Source: Kitasatospora sp. NBC_01250
GTDB taxonomy: Bacteria > Actinomycetota > Actinomycetes > Streptomycetales > Streptomycetaceae
Length of the DNA stretch: 64,000 bases
NCBI RefSeq assembly: GCF_036226465.1
Contig: NZ_CP108476.1
Coordinates: forward strand, 5,642,001-5,706,000
Direction of reading: 5' to 3'
Each line of letters begins with the position of its first letter. Positions within the stretch are counted from its first letter, which is position 1. Below the pieces are notes generated by a model that saw only the letters and a list, made by a program, of their open reading frames with translations, made no database searches and was not told the origin of the DNA. Below are positions 51,926 through 60,082 of this stretch, in pieces. Both the position numbers and the translations under genes were made by a program.

Positions 51926-52927
51926 ATGGCTGTGCAATCGGAGCGGGTGCCCACTCGATCCCCGGAGCCAGGCAACGGTGCCGGGGGCAGCCCGGCCGAC
52001 GTCGCCACGAGCAGGGTCAGACCGCTGGTCGGTCCGACCCTGCTGGCGCGCAGTACCCCCTACCTGCTGCTCCTGCCCGCCATCGTGGCCACCCTGGCCC
52101 TGCTCGGCTGGCCGCTGATCAAGACCTTCGAGCTGTCGTTCCAGAACCTGAACAAGCGTCAGCTGATCCTCCACCTGACCGAGTGGAACGGGTTCGAGAA
52201 CTACAAGGACCAGCTGACCGACCCTGACTTCTGGCACACCACCGAGCGTTCGGTGGTGTTCACCCTGATCAACGTCGTCGCGATCATGGTCGGCGGCACC
52301 CTGGTCGGCATGCTGCTCAACCGGCTCGGCAAGAAGATGCGGATCCTGCTCCAGGCCGGTCTGATCCTCGCCTGGGCGATGCCCATCGTGGCCAGCGCCA
52401 CCGTCTTCAGCTGGCTCTTCGACTCCCGCTACGGCGTGGTCAACTGGCTGCTGGACAAGCTGGGCTGGCACGCCATGGCCGAGTACAACTGGTACAGCAC
52501 CCAGACCGGCACGTTCTTCGTGATCATCCTGCTGATCGTCTGGGGCTCGATCCCGTTCGTGGCGTTCAACATGTACGCCGGCCTGACCACCATCCCGACC
52601 GAGCTCTACGAGGCGGCCCGGATGGACGGCGCCGGCGCGTGGAAGATCTTCCAGTGCGTGGTCTACCCCAGCCTCAAGCCGTTCTTCCTCAGCACCACGT
52701 TCCTCGAGGTCATCTGGGTCTTCAAGGCCTTCACCCAGGTGCTCGCCATCAACGCGGGCGGCCCCGGCGGCCTGACCGCCACGCTGCCGCTCTACGCCTA
52801 CATCCAGGGCACCGGCAACCAGCACTACGGAGTCGCCTCGACCATCGCCGTGCTGACCATCCTGATGCTCGGCGTGATGATGGCGTACTACTTCCGGATC
52901 ATTCTGAAGCAGGAGGACGAGCTGTGA
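51926..52927 (+). CDS. dasB: ABC transporter permease for chitobiose
   Basis: This 333-residue permease of the MalF type has six helices after a polar N-terminal tail of about 45 residues. The EAA loop ELYEAARMDGAGAWKIFQCVVYP contacts the ATPase. It forms the membrane channel with DasC. The ATG at 51926 is preceded by GAGGAAGAGAG. The stop overlaps the dasC start (GTGA). DasR control comes through the dasA promoter. Confidence 0.95.
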   Translation: MAVQSERVPTRSPEPGNGAGGSPADVATSRVRPLVGPTLLARSTPYLLLLPAIVATLALLGWPLIKTFELSFQNLNKRQLILHLTEWNGFENYKDQLTDPDFWHTTERSVVFTLINVVAIMVGGTLVGMLLNRLGKKMRILLQAGLILAWAMPIVASATVFSWLFDSRYGVVNWLLDKLGWHAMAEYNWYSTQTGTFFVIILLIVWGSIPFVAFNMYAGLTTIPTELYEAARMDGAGAWKIFQCVVYPSLKPFFLSTTFLEVIWVFKAFTQVLAINAGGPGGLTATLPLYAYIQGTGNQHYGVASTIAVLTILMLGVMMAYYFRIILKQEDEL

Positions 52928-53763
52928 GGCGCTCGCTCATCGGACGGAGCTGGCCGAACATCATCGCGGCCGTCCTCTTCGTCTTCTTCGTGTTCCCGGT
53001 CTACTGGATGCTCATCACGGCCTTCAAGGCGAACCGGGACATCATCAGCAAGACCCCGGTCTTCCTGCCGCTGAGCGGCACGCTGGACCACTTCAAGGCC
53101 GCCACCGGCGCCGCGCAGTTCTGGGAGATGGTCGGCAACAGCTTCACCGTGACGATCATCGCGGTGCTGGCCTCGCTGGTGATCGCCACGCTGGCCTCCT
53201 TCGCCGTCGCCCGGATGAGGTTCCGCGGCCGCAAGGCCTTCGTCCTGGTGATCATGCTGGCCCAGATGGCGCCCTGGGAGGTCATGACGATCTCGGTCTA
53301 CATGATCGTCCGGGACAAGGACATGCTCGACAGCCTGGTCCCGCTGACCCTCTTCTACATGATGATGGTGCTGCCCTTCACGATCTGGACGCTGCGCGGG
53401 TTCATCGCCGCGGTGCCCAAGGAGCTGGAGGAGTCGGCGATGGTGGACGGCTGCACCCGTTTCCAGGCCTTCGTGAAGGTGGTCTTCCCGCTGCTCGCCC
53501 CGGGCCTGATGTCGACCTCGCTGTTCGGCTTCATCACCGCCTGGAACGAGCTGCCGCTCGCGCTGATCCTGGAGAAGTCCACCGGCCCCGGCACCGCGCA
53601 GACCCTGCCGCTCTGGCTGACCTCGTTCCAGAGCGTCTTCGGTGACGACTGGGGCGCCACGATGGCCGCCTCCACCCTGTTCGCCATCCCGGTCCTGGTC
53701 ATTTTCCTGTTCCTCCAACGCAAGGCTGTCGGCGGGATGACCGCCGGCGCAGTGAAGGGCTGA
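52924..53763 (+). CDS. dasC: ABC transporter permease for chitobiose
   Basis: This 279-residue MalG-type permease has six helices and the EAA loop KELEESAMVDGCTRFQAFVKVVFPLLAPG. It pairs with DasB; no ATPase gene is present, as expected for carbohydrate importers served by MsiK. The GTG start overlaps the dasB stop. It is followed nine bases later by the GH3 hexosaminidase gene, so uptake and hydrolysis are cotranscribed. Confidence 0.95.
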   Translation: MRRSLIGRSWPNIIAAVLFVFFVFPVYWMLITAFKANRDIISKTPVFLPLSGTLDHFKAATGAAQFWEMVGNSFTVTIIAVLASLVIATLASFAVARMRFRGRKAFVLVIMLAQMAPWEVMTISVYMIVRDKDMLDSLVPLTLFYMMMVLPFTIWTLRGFIAAVPKELEESAMVDGCTRFQAFVKVVFPLLAPGLMSTSLFGFITAWNELPLALILEKSTGPGTAQTLPLWLTSFQSVFGDDWGATMAASTLFAIPVLVIFLFLQRKAVGGMTAGAVKG

Positions 53764-53772
53764 TCGGCCGCC

Positions 53773-55344
53773 ATGAGCATCCTCATCCCGAGCATCCCGG
53801 ACAGCGACCAGCTGCACCGCGACGCGATGACCGTCCTGCAGCCCGGCTTCGAGGGCACCATCACCCCGCCCGAGTGGGTCCGCCGCCACCTGGCGGCCGG
53901 CCTCGGCTCGGTGGCCCTCTTCGGGCGCAACGTCACCGACCAGGCCCAGCTGGCGGCGCTCACCGCCCAGTTGCGCCAGGAGAACCCCGACCTGCTGATC
54001 GCGATCGACGAGGAGGGCGGCGACGTCACCCGCCTGGAGGTGGGCAACGGCTCCTCCTGGCCGGGCAACCTGGCCCTCGGCGAGATCGACGACCCGGCGC
54101 TGACCCGCGACGTGGCCCGCGAGCTGGGCCGGGCGCTGGCCGCCTGCGGCATCAACTACAACTGGGCTCCCTCGGCGGACGTCAACTCCAACCCGGGCAA
54201 CCCGATCATCGGCGTGCGCTCCTTCGGTGCCGACCCCGAGCTGTGCGCCCGGCACACCGCCGCCTGGGTCGAGGGCCTGCAGTCGGCGGGCGTGGCCGCC
54301 TGCGCCAAGCACTTCCCCGGCCACGGTGACACGGCGATCGACTCGCACCACGGCCTGCCGATGATCGGCGTGGACGAGGACCTGCTGCGCTCGCGCGACC
54401 TGGTGCCGTTCCGGGCCGCCGTCGAGGCCGGCGCCAAGGCCCTGATGAGCGCGCACATCATGCTCCCGGCGGTCGACCCCGTGTGGCCGGCCACGCTCAG
54501 CCGGGCCGTGCTGGGCGGGCTGCTGCGCGGCCGTCCGGAGGACGGCGGGCTCGGCTACGAGGGCCTGATCGTCACCGACGCCATCGAGATGGGCGCGATC
54601 GCCAACACCTACGGCATCGCGGACGGCACGGTGCTGGCGCTGGCCGCCGGCGCCGACGCGATCTGCGTGGGCGGCGGGCTCTGCGACGAGGAGACCGTGC
54701 TGCGGCTGCGGGACGCGATCGTGGAGGCGGTCCGTTCGGGCCGGCTCCCCGAGGAGCGGCTGGCCGACGCCGCCGCGCGGGTGCGCTCGCTGGGCAGTTG
54801 GACGCGACTCGCCCGGTACGGAAAGGCAGGGCAGGCCGCGCCCACCGAGCCGGACCTCTCGATCGGCCTGCGGGCCGCCCGCCGGGCGCTGCTGGTGACC
54901 GCCGACCCGGCGCAGCCGTTCACGCCGGTGACGGACCGTCCGTACGTGGCCTCGTTCTCGCCCGAGGCCAACATCGCGGTGGGCGACGAGACCCCGTGGG
55001 GCGTGGCCGGCATGCTGGCCGAGCGCTTCCCGGGCACCCGCGCGCTGAGCGCGGGCCCCGCCGACGCCGCGGACGGGCAGCTGGACGCGCTGGTCGACCG
55101 GGTGCTGGGCGAGTCCGACGGGCGCCGCCTGGTGCTGGTCGTCCGCGACCTGCACCGGCACGCGTGGATGGCGGCGACCGTGCACCGGCTGCTGGCCGCC
55201 CGCCCGGACGCCCTGGTGGTGGAGATGGGGGTGCCGCAGGCTGCGCCGGTCGGCGCGCTGCACATCGCCACCCACGGCGCCGCCCGGGTCTGCGGCCTGG
55301 CCGCCGTCGAGGTGCTCACCGGTCAGCCGACGGTGCGCTCCTGA
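53773..55344 (+). CDS. dasD: GH3 beta-N-acetylhexosaminidase (NagZ-like)
   Basis: This 523-residue cytoplasmic enzyme should split imported chitobiose, or muropeptide-derived GlcNAc units, into GlcNAc. The NagZ signature KHFPGHGDTAIDSHHGLP carries the His/Asp acid-base pair, the nucleophile Asp lies in IVTDAIEMGAI, and IDEEGGDVTRLE is near the N-terminus. The C-terminal 190 residues form a second domain typical of two-domain GH3 enzymes. No signal peptide is present. Its position directly after dasC matches dasD of S. coelicolor. Confidence 0.92.
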   Translation: MSILIPSIPDSDQLHRDAMTVLQPGFEGTITPPEWVRRHLAAGLGSVALFGRNVTDQAQLAALTAQLRQENPDLLIAIDEEGGDVTRLEVGNGSSWPGNLALGEIDDPALTRDVARELGRALAACGINYNWAPSADVNSNPGNPIIGVRSFGADPELCARHTAAWVEGLQSAGVAACAKHFPGHGDTAIDSHHGLPMIGVDEDLLRSRDLVPFRAAVEAGAKALMSAHIMLPAVDPVWPATLSRAVLGGLLRGRPEDGGLGYEGLIVTDAIEMGAIANTYGIADGTVLALAAGADAICVGGGLCDEETVLRLRDAIVEAVRSGRLPEERLADAAARVRSLGSWTRLARYGKAGQAAPTEPDLSIGLRAARRALLVTADPAQPFTPVTDRPYVASFSPEANIAVGDETPWGVAGMLAERFPGTRALSAGPADAADGQLDALVDRVLGESDGRRLVLVVRDLHRHAWMAATVHRLLAARPDALVVEMGVPQAAPVGALHIATHGAARVCGLAAVEVLTGQPTVRS

Positions 55345-55405
55345 GGCTCGCCGTGCCTCGCTGATACTTTCTGCGAGGCTCGCCGTGCCTCGCTGGTACT
55401 TTCTG
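55343..55405 (+). repeat. Tandem 32-bp repeat downstream of dasD
   Basis: Two 31-base copies starting GAGGCTCGCCGTGCCTCGCT (55343-55373 and 55375-55405) differ at one base and begin at the dasD stop codon. Each contains GAGGC and GCCTC arms, so each could form a short hairpin. They precede the dasD terminator. Confidence 0.85.
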
Positions 55406-55421
55406 ACCGCCGCTCAACAAA

Positions 55422-55470
55422 TGGGCCCCGTGGTGGAATTACTCCACCGCGGGGCCCAATTGTCGTTTTT
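55422..55470 (+). terminator. Intrinsic terminator of the das operon
   Basis: A 16-bp stem (55422-55437 with 55443-55458, one G-T pair) and a 5-base loop are followed by TTTTT at 55466-55470. This is the most classical rho-independent terminator in the window. Confidence 0.85.
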
Positions 55471-55569
55471 GCCTTCTGAGTGCACGTCAATTGTCATGCC
55501 TTAAGCAAGGATTAAGACACAGATTCACAACGGCACGCCGGGAGTTCCCTGGAGGGCATTGACAGCCGG

Positions 55570-55610
55570 ATTGACCTGGGCCAGGCTCCAGAAATCTGGT
55601 CTGAACCAAT
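55570..55610. promoter_or_regulatory. dre-like sites before the orphan binding-protein gene
   Basis: TCTGGTCTGAACCAAT (55595-55610) matches the DasR core with two changes; a weaker copy, ATTGACCTGGGCCAGG, lies at 55570-55585. The pair has the same 25-bp spacing as in front of dasA, and the surrounding sequence (GCTCCAG-AATCTGGTCT) is visibly homologous to the dasA leader. Confidence 0.75.
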
Positions 55611-55637
55611 GGCGGCAGACCATTCCAGGAGGACAGC

Positions 55638-56939
55638 GTGAAGCGTCAGTTCATCACCGCGTCCGTCGCAACCGTGCTCCTCGCGAGCGCGGCCGGCTGC
55701 GGCACCAGCACAAGTCCCAAGGCCAGCGCGTCTGTTGACCCCAGGGCCGTCACCGGCACGCTGACCGTCTGGCTGATGAACGACGCGGAGAACAGCTGGC
55801 CCGACCTGGTGCAGCAGGTCAACGACGAGTTCGGTGCCCAGTACCCGGGTGTCACCCTCAAGTTGAGCTACCAGACCTGGGCGGACAAGGTGAACAACCT
55901 GGATGCCGCGCTCGCTTCGGGCAAGGCTCCGGACGTGGTCGAACTGGGCAACACCGAGACCATGAAGTACATCCTGAACGGCTCGCTGGCCCAGGTGAAC
56001 AAGAGCGACTACGAGAACTCGGACAGCTGGATCCGCGGCCTGGAGAACACCTGCACCTACAACGACAAGCTTTTCTGCGTGCCCTACTACGCGGGCGCCC
56101 GGGTCGGCGTCTACAACTCCGCGATGTTCCAGCAGGCCACCGGCAGCGCGGACTTCCCCACGACCGAGGACGACCTGACGGCGGCCCTCGACAAGCTCCA
56201 GGCGGCCCACAAGGGCGACAAGTCCTTCTCGCCGCTCTACCTGCCGGGCCCCTACTGGTACGCCGCGATGTCCTACGTCGCCGCGTACGGCGGCACGATC
56301 GCCCGCTTCGACTCCACCGGCAGCTGGCACGGCACCCTGGAGGACCCGAAGTCCCAGCAGGGCATCTCGCACTTCATCGACCTGGTGAAGCGGTACAACC
56401 ACGGTGATCTGACGGTCAACGAGCTGCACCAGTCCGACGTGCTGGGCAAGCAGCAGGCCGCGGCGATCTACGGCAACGCCTGGGAGGCGACCAGCGCCGT
56501 CACGCCGCCGGGCGGCGACCCCGCACTCAAGGACTCGCTCAAGGTGGCCGCCTTCCCCGGCCCGAACGGCAAGCCGCTGCCCAGCTTCATCGGCGGCTCC
56601 GACCTGGCGATCACCGCCAAGACCCAGGTGAGCGGGCCGGCCACGGCCTGGGTGAAGCTCTTCACCAGCGCCAAGTCCGAGGCCCTGCTGGCGAGCAAGA
56701 ACATCCTGCCGAACAACCTGACCCAGCTCGACCCGCTGCGCTACAAGCCGGCGACCGCGGCGGCGGCCAACTCGGTGCCCGACGCCTGGTTCACCCCGGT
56801 GGCCCCGGGTTGGGGCGCGGTGGAGAAGAAGAACGTGCTGGGCGACATGCTCGGCGCCATCCTGGCCGGCCAGTCGGTGGACCAGGCGACCAAGGCGGCC
56901 GACGCGCAGATCAACCAGTTGATCAACAACCCGTCCTAG
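55638..56939 (+). CDS. Orphan sugar-binding lipoprotein, DasA paralogue
   Basis: This 433-residue lipoprotein has signal VKRQFITASVATVLLASAAGC and an SBP_bac fold (GTLTVWLMNDAENSW, PDVVELGNTETMKY, PSFIGGSDLAITAK). It resembles DasA in length, in its first codons and in its dre-bearing leader, so it probably arose by duplication. No permease or ATPase genes follow, so it may feed DasBC or a distant transporter with a different amino-sugar oligomer. The GTG follows AGGAGG at 5-base spacing. DasR control is likely. Confidence 0.88.
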   Translation: MKRQFITASVATVLLASAAGCGTSTSPKASASVDPRAVTGTLTVWLMNDAENSWPDLVQQVNDEFGAQYPGVTLKLSYQTWADKVNNLDAALASGKAPDVVELGNTETMKYILNGSLAQVNKSDYENSDSWIRGLENTCTYNDKLFCVPYYAGARVGVYNSAMFQQATGSADFPTTEDDLTAALDKLQAAHKGDKSFSPLYLPGPYWYAAMSYVAAYGGTIARFDSTGSWHGTLEDPKSQQGISHFIDLVKRYNHGDLTVNELHQSDVLGKQQAAAIYGNAWEATSAVTPPGGDPALKDSLKVAAFPGPNGKPLPSFIGGSDLAITAKTQVSGPATAWVKLFTSAKSEALLASKNILPNNLTQLDPLRYKPATAAAANSVPDAWFTPVAPGWGAVEKKNVLGDMLGAILAGQSVDQATKAADAQINQLINNPS

Positions 56940-57424
56940 TGCGGCACTAGGTGGACAACGTCTCGCCGGTGATCGCGGGCGGTCTTCGGCCGGCGGGACC
57001 AGGTGGACGGCGGCCTCGGCGGGCTTCGCGCTGCCGGCCGGGGTGCCCGAGGAGCTGCAGAGCACGGGGAGTCGCAGTGCGCAGGAGTCCGGACAGCACT
57101 ACGGGCCACGGCGCCGACACAGGACCCTCAACCTGTGCGGCACCGCAGCCCGGAGCTGTCGTCGGCCGCCTTGGCGCGCTGTCGGGACTGTGCGGGGTCC
57201 CGGCGGCGCGGCGGCCGACCGAGGAGGGGCCGCGCGCGGTCAGGGCAGTGTGCGCGGGGGGCCTCTCCTTGGTGCTCCTCCATTGTGGACTAGACCAATC
57301 TGGGTTGTCCAGGAGATGCCCAGAATTGGTCTGGACAACTGCCGGGCCCATCGCCGATGACCGACGACCGCCGCCGGCCCGCCTCGACCGGCCGCCCGGG
57401 CCGCCCGCGGGCTACCCTCGCGGT
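56940..57424. other. Gene-free 485-base region with two dre-like sites
   Basis: No gene can be supported here; the open frames have streptomycete-shadow composition. Near its right end are two DasR-like sites (57284-57299 and 57325-57340), and the last 70 bases should hold the ribosome site of the kinase gene. It may be what remains of a deleted das-type gene, but no protein similarity is recognisable. Confidence 0.5.
57284..57340. promoter_or_regulatory. Two dre-like sites upstream of the PdtaS-like kinase
   Basis: On the minus strand the first site reads ATTGGTCTAGTCCACA (57284-57299, one change in the DasR core). On the plus strand the second reads ATTGGTCTGGACAACT (57325-57340, two changes). 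They are 85-140 bases before the kinase start. Confidence 0.6.
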
Positions 57425-58942
57425 GTGCCCTCGTTGAACGAACTCGTCCGCCGCCACACCACCCTCACCGGTGCCGATGTGGAGTGGCTCCACCTGCTGG
57501 TCTCGGAGTGGCAGCTGCTCTCCGACCTCTCCTTCGCCGACCTGGTGCTCTGGATCCCCACCTGGGACGGCATCCGGTACGTCTCGGTGGCCCAGATGCG
57601 GCCCAACACCGGACCGACCTCCTACCAGGACGACATGGTCGGCCACCTGGTCCCGCGCGGGCGCCGCCCGCTGCTGGACGCCGCCTTCGACGAGGGTCGG
57701 ATCGTGCGCGAGGGCGACCCGGAGTGGCGCGAGGAGGTGCCGGTCCGGGTCGAGTCGATCCCGGTGCGCCGCGAGGGCCGGGTGCTCGGGGTGATCGCCC
57801 GCAACACCAACCTGCTGACCGTGCGCACCCCGAGCCGGCTGGAGCTCACCTACCTGCAGAGCGCCTCCGACCTGGCCCAGATGATCGCTGCCGGAACGTT
57901 TCCCTACGCCGGCGAGCAGGTCGACATGGACGCGGCCCCCCGGGTCGGCGACGGCCTGATCCGGCTGGACGCCGACGGCATCGTCACCTACGCCAGCCCC
58001 AACGCGCTCTCCGCCTACCACCGCCTGGGCCTGACCACCGACCTGGTGGGCGGTCACCTGGGGCGCACGACCGCCGAGTTGGCGCCCCCGTCGCGCGGGC
58101 CGGTGCACGAGGCGCTGGTGAAGCTCGCCAGCGGGTGGGCCCCGCGCCAGTCCGAGGTGGAGGCGCAGGGGGGCGTGGTCACCCTGCGTGCGATCCCGCT
58201 CAAGCCCAAGGGCGTGCACACCGGCTCGCTGGTGCTGGCCCGCGACGTCACCGAGCTGCGCCGCCGCGAGCGGGAGCTGATGACCAAGGACGCCACCATC
58301 CGGGAGATCCACCACCGGGTGAAGAACAACCTGCAGACGGTGGCCGCGCTGCTGCGCCTGCAGTCCCGCCGGATGGACTCGGACGCCGGGCGGGCCGCGC
58401 TGGACGAGGCGGTGCGCCGGGTCGGCTCGATCGCCATCGTGCACGAGACGCTCTCCCAGACGCTGGACGAGCAGGTGGCCTTCGACGAGATCGCGGACCG
58501 GGTGCTGGCGATGGTGATGGAGCTGTCCCAGGACGGCCAGGTGAACACCAGGCGCAGCGGCAGCTTCGGCATCCTGTCGGCCGAGGTGGCCACCCCGCTG
58601 GCGATGGTCCTCACCGAGCTGCTGCAGAACGCACTGGAACACGCGTTCGGTGACAGGGCCACCGGCAGTGTCTTCGTCACCGCGCTGCGCGGCCGGGCGC
58701 CGGTCAACGGCAAGGGTTGGTCCGACAGTTGGACGGGCGGTTCGAAGCCGGAGGAGTACCTGCTGATCACCGTGCAGGACGACGGCCGCGGCATGCCGGA
58801 GGGCTTCGACCCGCAGCAGGGCGGCAACCTCGGGCTGCAGATCGTGCGGACGCTGGCCACCGGTGAGCTGGGCGGCACCTTCGACATGGTCGCGGCGCCG
58901 GACGGCGGCACCAAGGTGGTGTTGGAGATCCCGGTGCGATAA
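57425..58942 (+). CDS. pdtaS: PdtaS-like cytosolic sensor histidine kinase
   Basis: This 505-residue soluble kinase has an N-terminal GAF-like domain (about 1-150), a PAS domain (about 160-280), a HisKA_2 dimer domain and an HATPase_c domain. His297 in EIHHRVKNNLQTVAALLRLQSRRM is the phosphorylation site. N (TELLQNALEHAF), G1 (DDGRGMP) and G2 (GGNLGLQIV) boxes are intact. It resembles mycobacterial PdtaS, which signals to the antiterminator PdtaR; the PdtaR gene is not in this window. The GTG at 57425 is the likely start. No membrane segment is present. Confidence 0.9.
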   Translation: MPSLNELVRRHTTLTGADVEWLHLLVSEWQLLSDLSFADLVLWIPTWDGIRYVSVAQMRPNTGPTSYQDDMVGHLVPRGRRPLLDAAFDEGRIVREGDPEWREEVPVRVESIPVRREGRVLGVIARNTNLLTVRTPSRLELTYLQSASDLAQMIAAGTFPYAGEQVDMDAAPRVGDGLIRLDADGIVTYASPNALSAYHRLGLTTDLVGGHLGRTTAELAPPSRGPVHEALVKLASGWAPRQSEVEAQGGVVTLRAIPLKPKGVHTGSLVLARDVTELRRRERELMTKDATIREIHHRVKNNLQTVAALLRLQSRRMDSDAGRAALDEAVRRVGSIAIVHETLSQTLDEQVAFDEIADRVLAMVMELSQDGQVNTRRSGSFGILSAEVATPLAMVLTELLQNALEHAFGDRATGSVFVTALRGRAPVNGKGWSDSWTGGSKPEEYLLITVQDDGRGMPEGFDPQQGGNLGLQIVRTLATGELGGTFDMVAAPDGGTKVVLEIPVR

Positions 58943-59446
58943 GCGGTTCAGCGGCGCGCCGTACTGCGTCAACTCCGGTGCGCAGTACGGCAGATCGATG
59001 CGCGCCGGGGGCCATGAGGGGCCCGCAGGGGGAGCGGGGGCCGCTGGGAGCAGAAGAAACGAGGCCCTGTCGACCGGGGGGGAGGGTCGACAGGGCCTCT
59101 CAACCCGTTCCGGCCGTCGGGGGGAGTCGGTCGGAACGGGGGCTCTGGTGATGCGTGACACCGTCGGCACGGGCGGCGGTCACTGCCGGGCTGCTCATCG
59201 CGTCATATTGCGTACGGTGAGCGTCCCAGGTCCACGATATTGCTCTGAGTGAACAGTATCAAGTGTCCGGACCGAGCCGGGCCGAAGTGTCGGGGTCGCC
59301 ACGCCGGTCGGCTGCCTGGTCGGCAGCCCGGTGTGTGACGGCTCCTGCGGAAGGCTTCGACGGAGTGGCGGTCGAAGCCTGTGATCATGTGTTGATCGGT
59401 ACTTCAGTGGTGCGGTACTTCAGGGTGCGGTGCGCGAGGCACTCGC
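58943..59446. other. Intergenic region between the kinase and wblE genes
   Basis: This 504-base gap between convergent genes contains three hairpins: a 10-bp stem (58959-58968 with 58981-58990), the 15-bp stem listed separately, and a 9-bp stem (59104-59112 with 59132-59140). A lower-GC segment lies near 59199-59260. I see no supported gene in it. Confidence 0.5.
59061..59099. terminator. Hairpin terminator downstream of the kinase gene
   Basis: A perfect 15-bp stem (59061-59075 with 59085-59099) with a G-rich 9-base loop is flanked on both sides by weaker hairpins. Confidence 0.7.
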
Positions 59447-59698
59447 TCAGGCGGTGCGGGCGCGGTTGCGGGCTGCGCGGCGCTTCATCGCACGACGCTC
59501 GTCCTCGCTCATGCCGCCCCAGACGCCGGCGTCCTGGCCGGTCTCCAGAGCCCACTGCAGACACTGCTCCATGACGGGACAGCGGCGGCACACGGCCTTG
59601 GCTTCCTCGATCTGCAGCAGAGCAGGACCGGTGTTCCCGATCGGGAAGAACAGCTCCGGGTCCTCTTCGCGGCAGACAGCGCGGTGGCGCCAGTCCAT
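59447..59698 (-). CDS. wblE: WhiB-family iron-sulfur protein WblE
   Basis: This 83-residue WhiB-like protein has the four cluster cysteines in C-x(n)-CRRCPVMEQC, the GVWGG turn (VWGGMSEDERRA) and a basic C-terminal tail (KRRAARNRAR). It binds a [4Fe-4S] cluster and acts with the principal sigma factor as a transcription factor. The sequence MDWRHRAVCREEDPELFFPIGNTGPALLQ matches WblE as I know it from S. coelicolor, also near the pdtaS-like kinase. The ATG at 59698 is preceded by GGAGGAG. Confidence 0.92.
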   Translation of the reverse strand: MDWRHRAVCREEDPELFFPIGNTGPALLQIEEAKAVCRRCPVMEQCLQWALETGQDAGVWGGMSEDERRAMKRRAARNRARTA

Positions 59699-60082
59699 GG
59701 TCGTCCAACTCCTCCGGTCGCCAGGCGGTGGCCCGGCCGACACAATCGATGGCTTGTGAATGTGAACGCTTTCACGAATCCCGCAACGGCAAAAGGGACC
59801 TAAGGCCTTCACGGCCCGGCAGTCTGTGCAGAGGGGGGTTCGGGCGAAACCCGAGGGCTCCAGGCAGCCACAGGTGCCAGGGGGTGCTCGGTGGGGCCGT
59901 CTCGCTTGTCCCGCTGCGAGGCGTCCCGTTCGCCATGTAGAGGTTCGCAAACCTCGGGCCTGGATACAACCCCCTTCGAGGAGGAATTTTTGATTCTTCG
60001 GTGTCGCCTACCTCACAGGCCGTACTTCTATGGGGTGAAGGGGGCTAGCGCGTTCGAGAAGAAGGGCGGGACCCCCTTCTGG
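59699..60082. other. wblE upstream region
   Basis: This 384-base gap holds the wblE promoter. TGTGAACGCTTTCACGA near 59761-59777 contains GTGAA/TTCAC arms and resembles a LacI-type operator. The stretch 59930-60080 has clearly lower GC than its surroundings. AGAAGG and CCTTCT arms near 60058-60078 could terminate the lipid-kinase transcript. No gene is supported. Confidence 0.45.

Noticed and set aside
56940..57424. Possible second riboswitch or small gene in the gap after the orphan binding protein
   Set aside because: I looked for the B12 box, the GGGAA-type block and coding frames on both strands and found neither; only the dre-like sites stand out.
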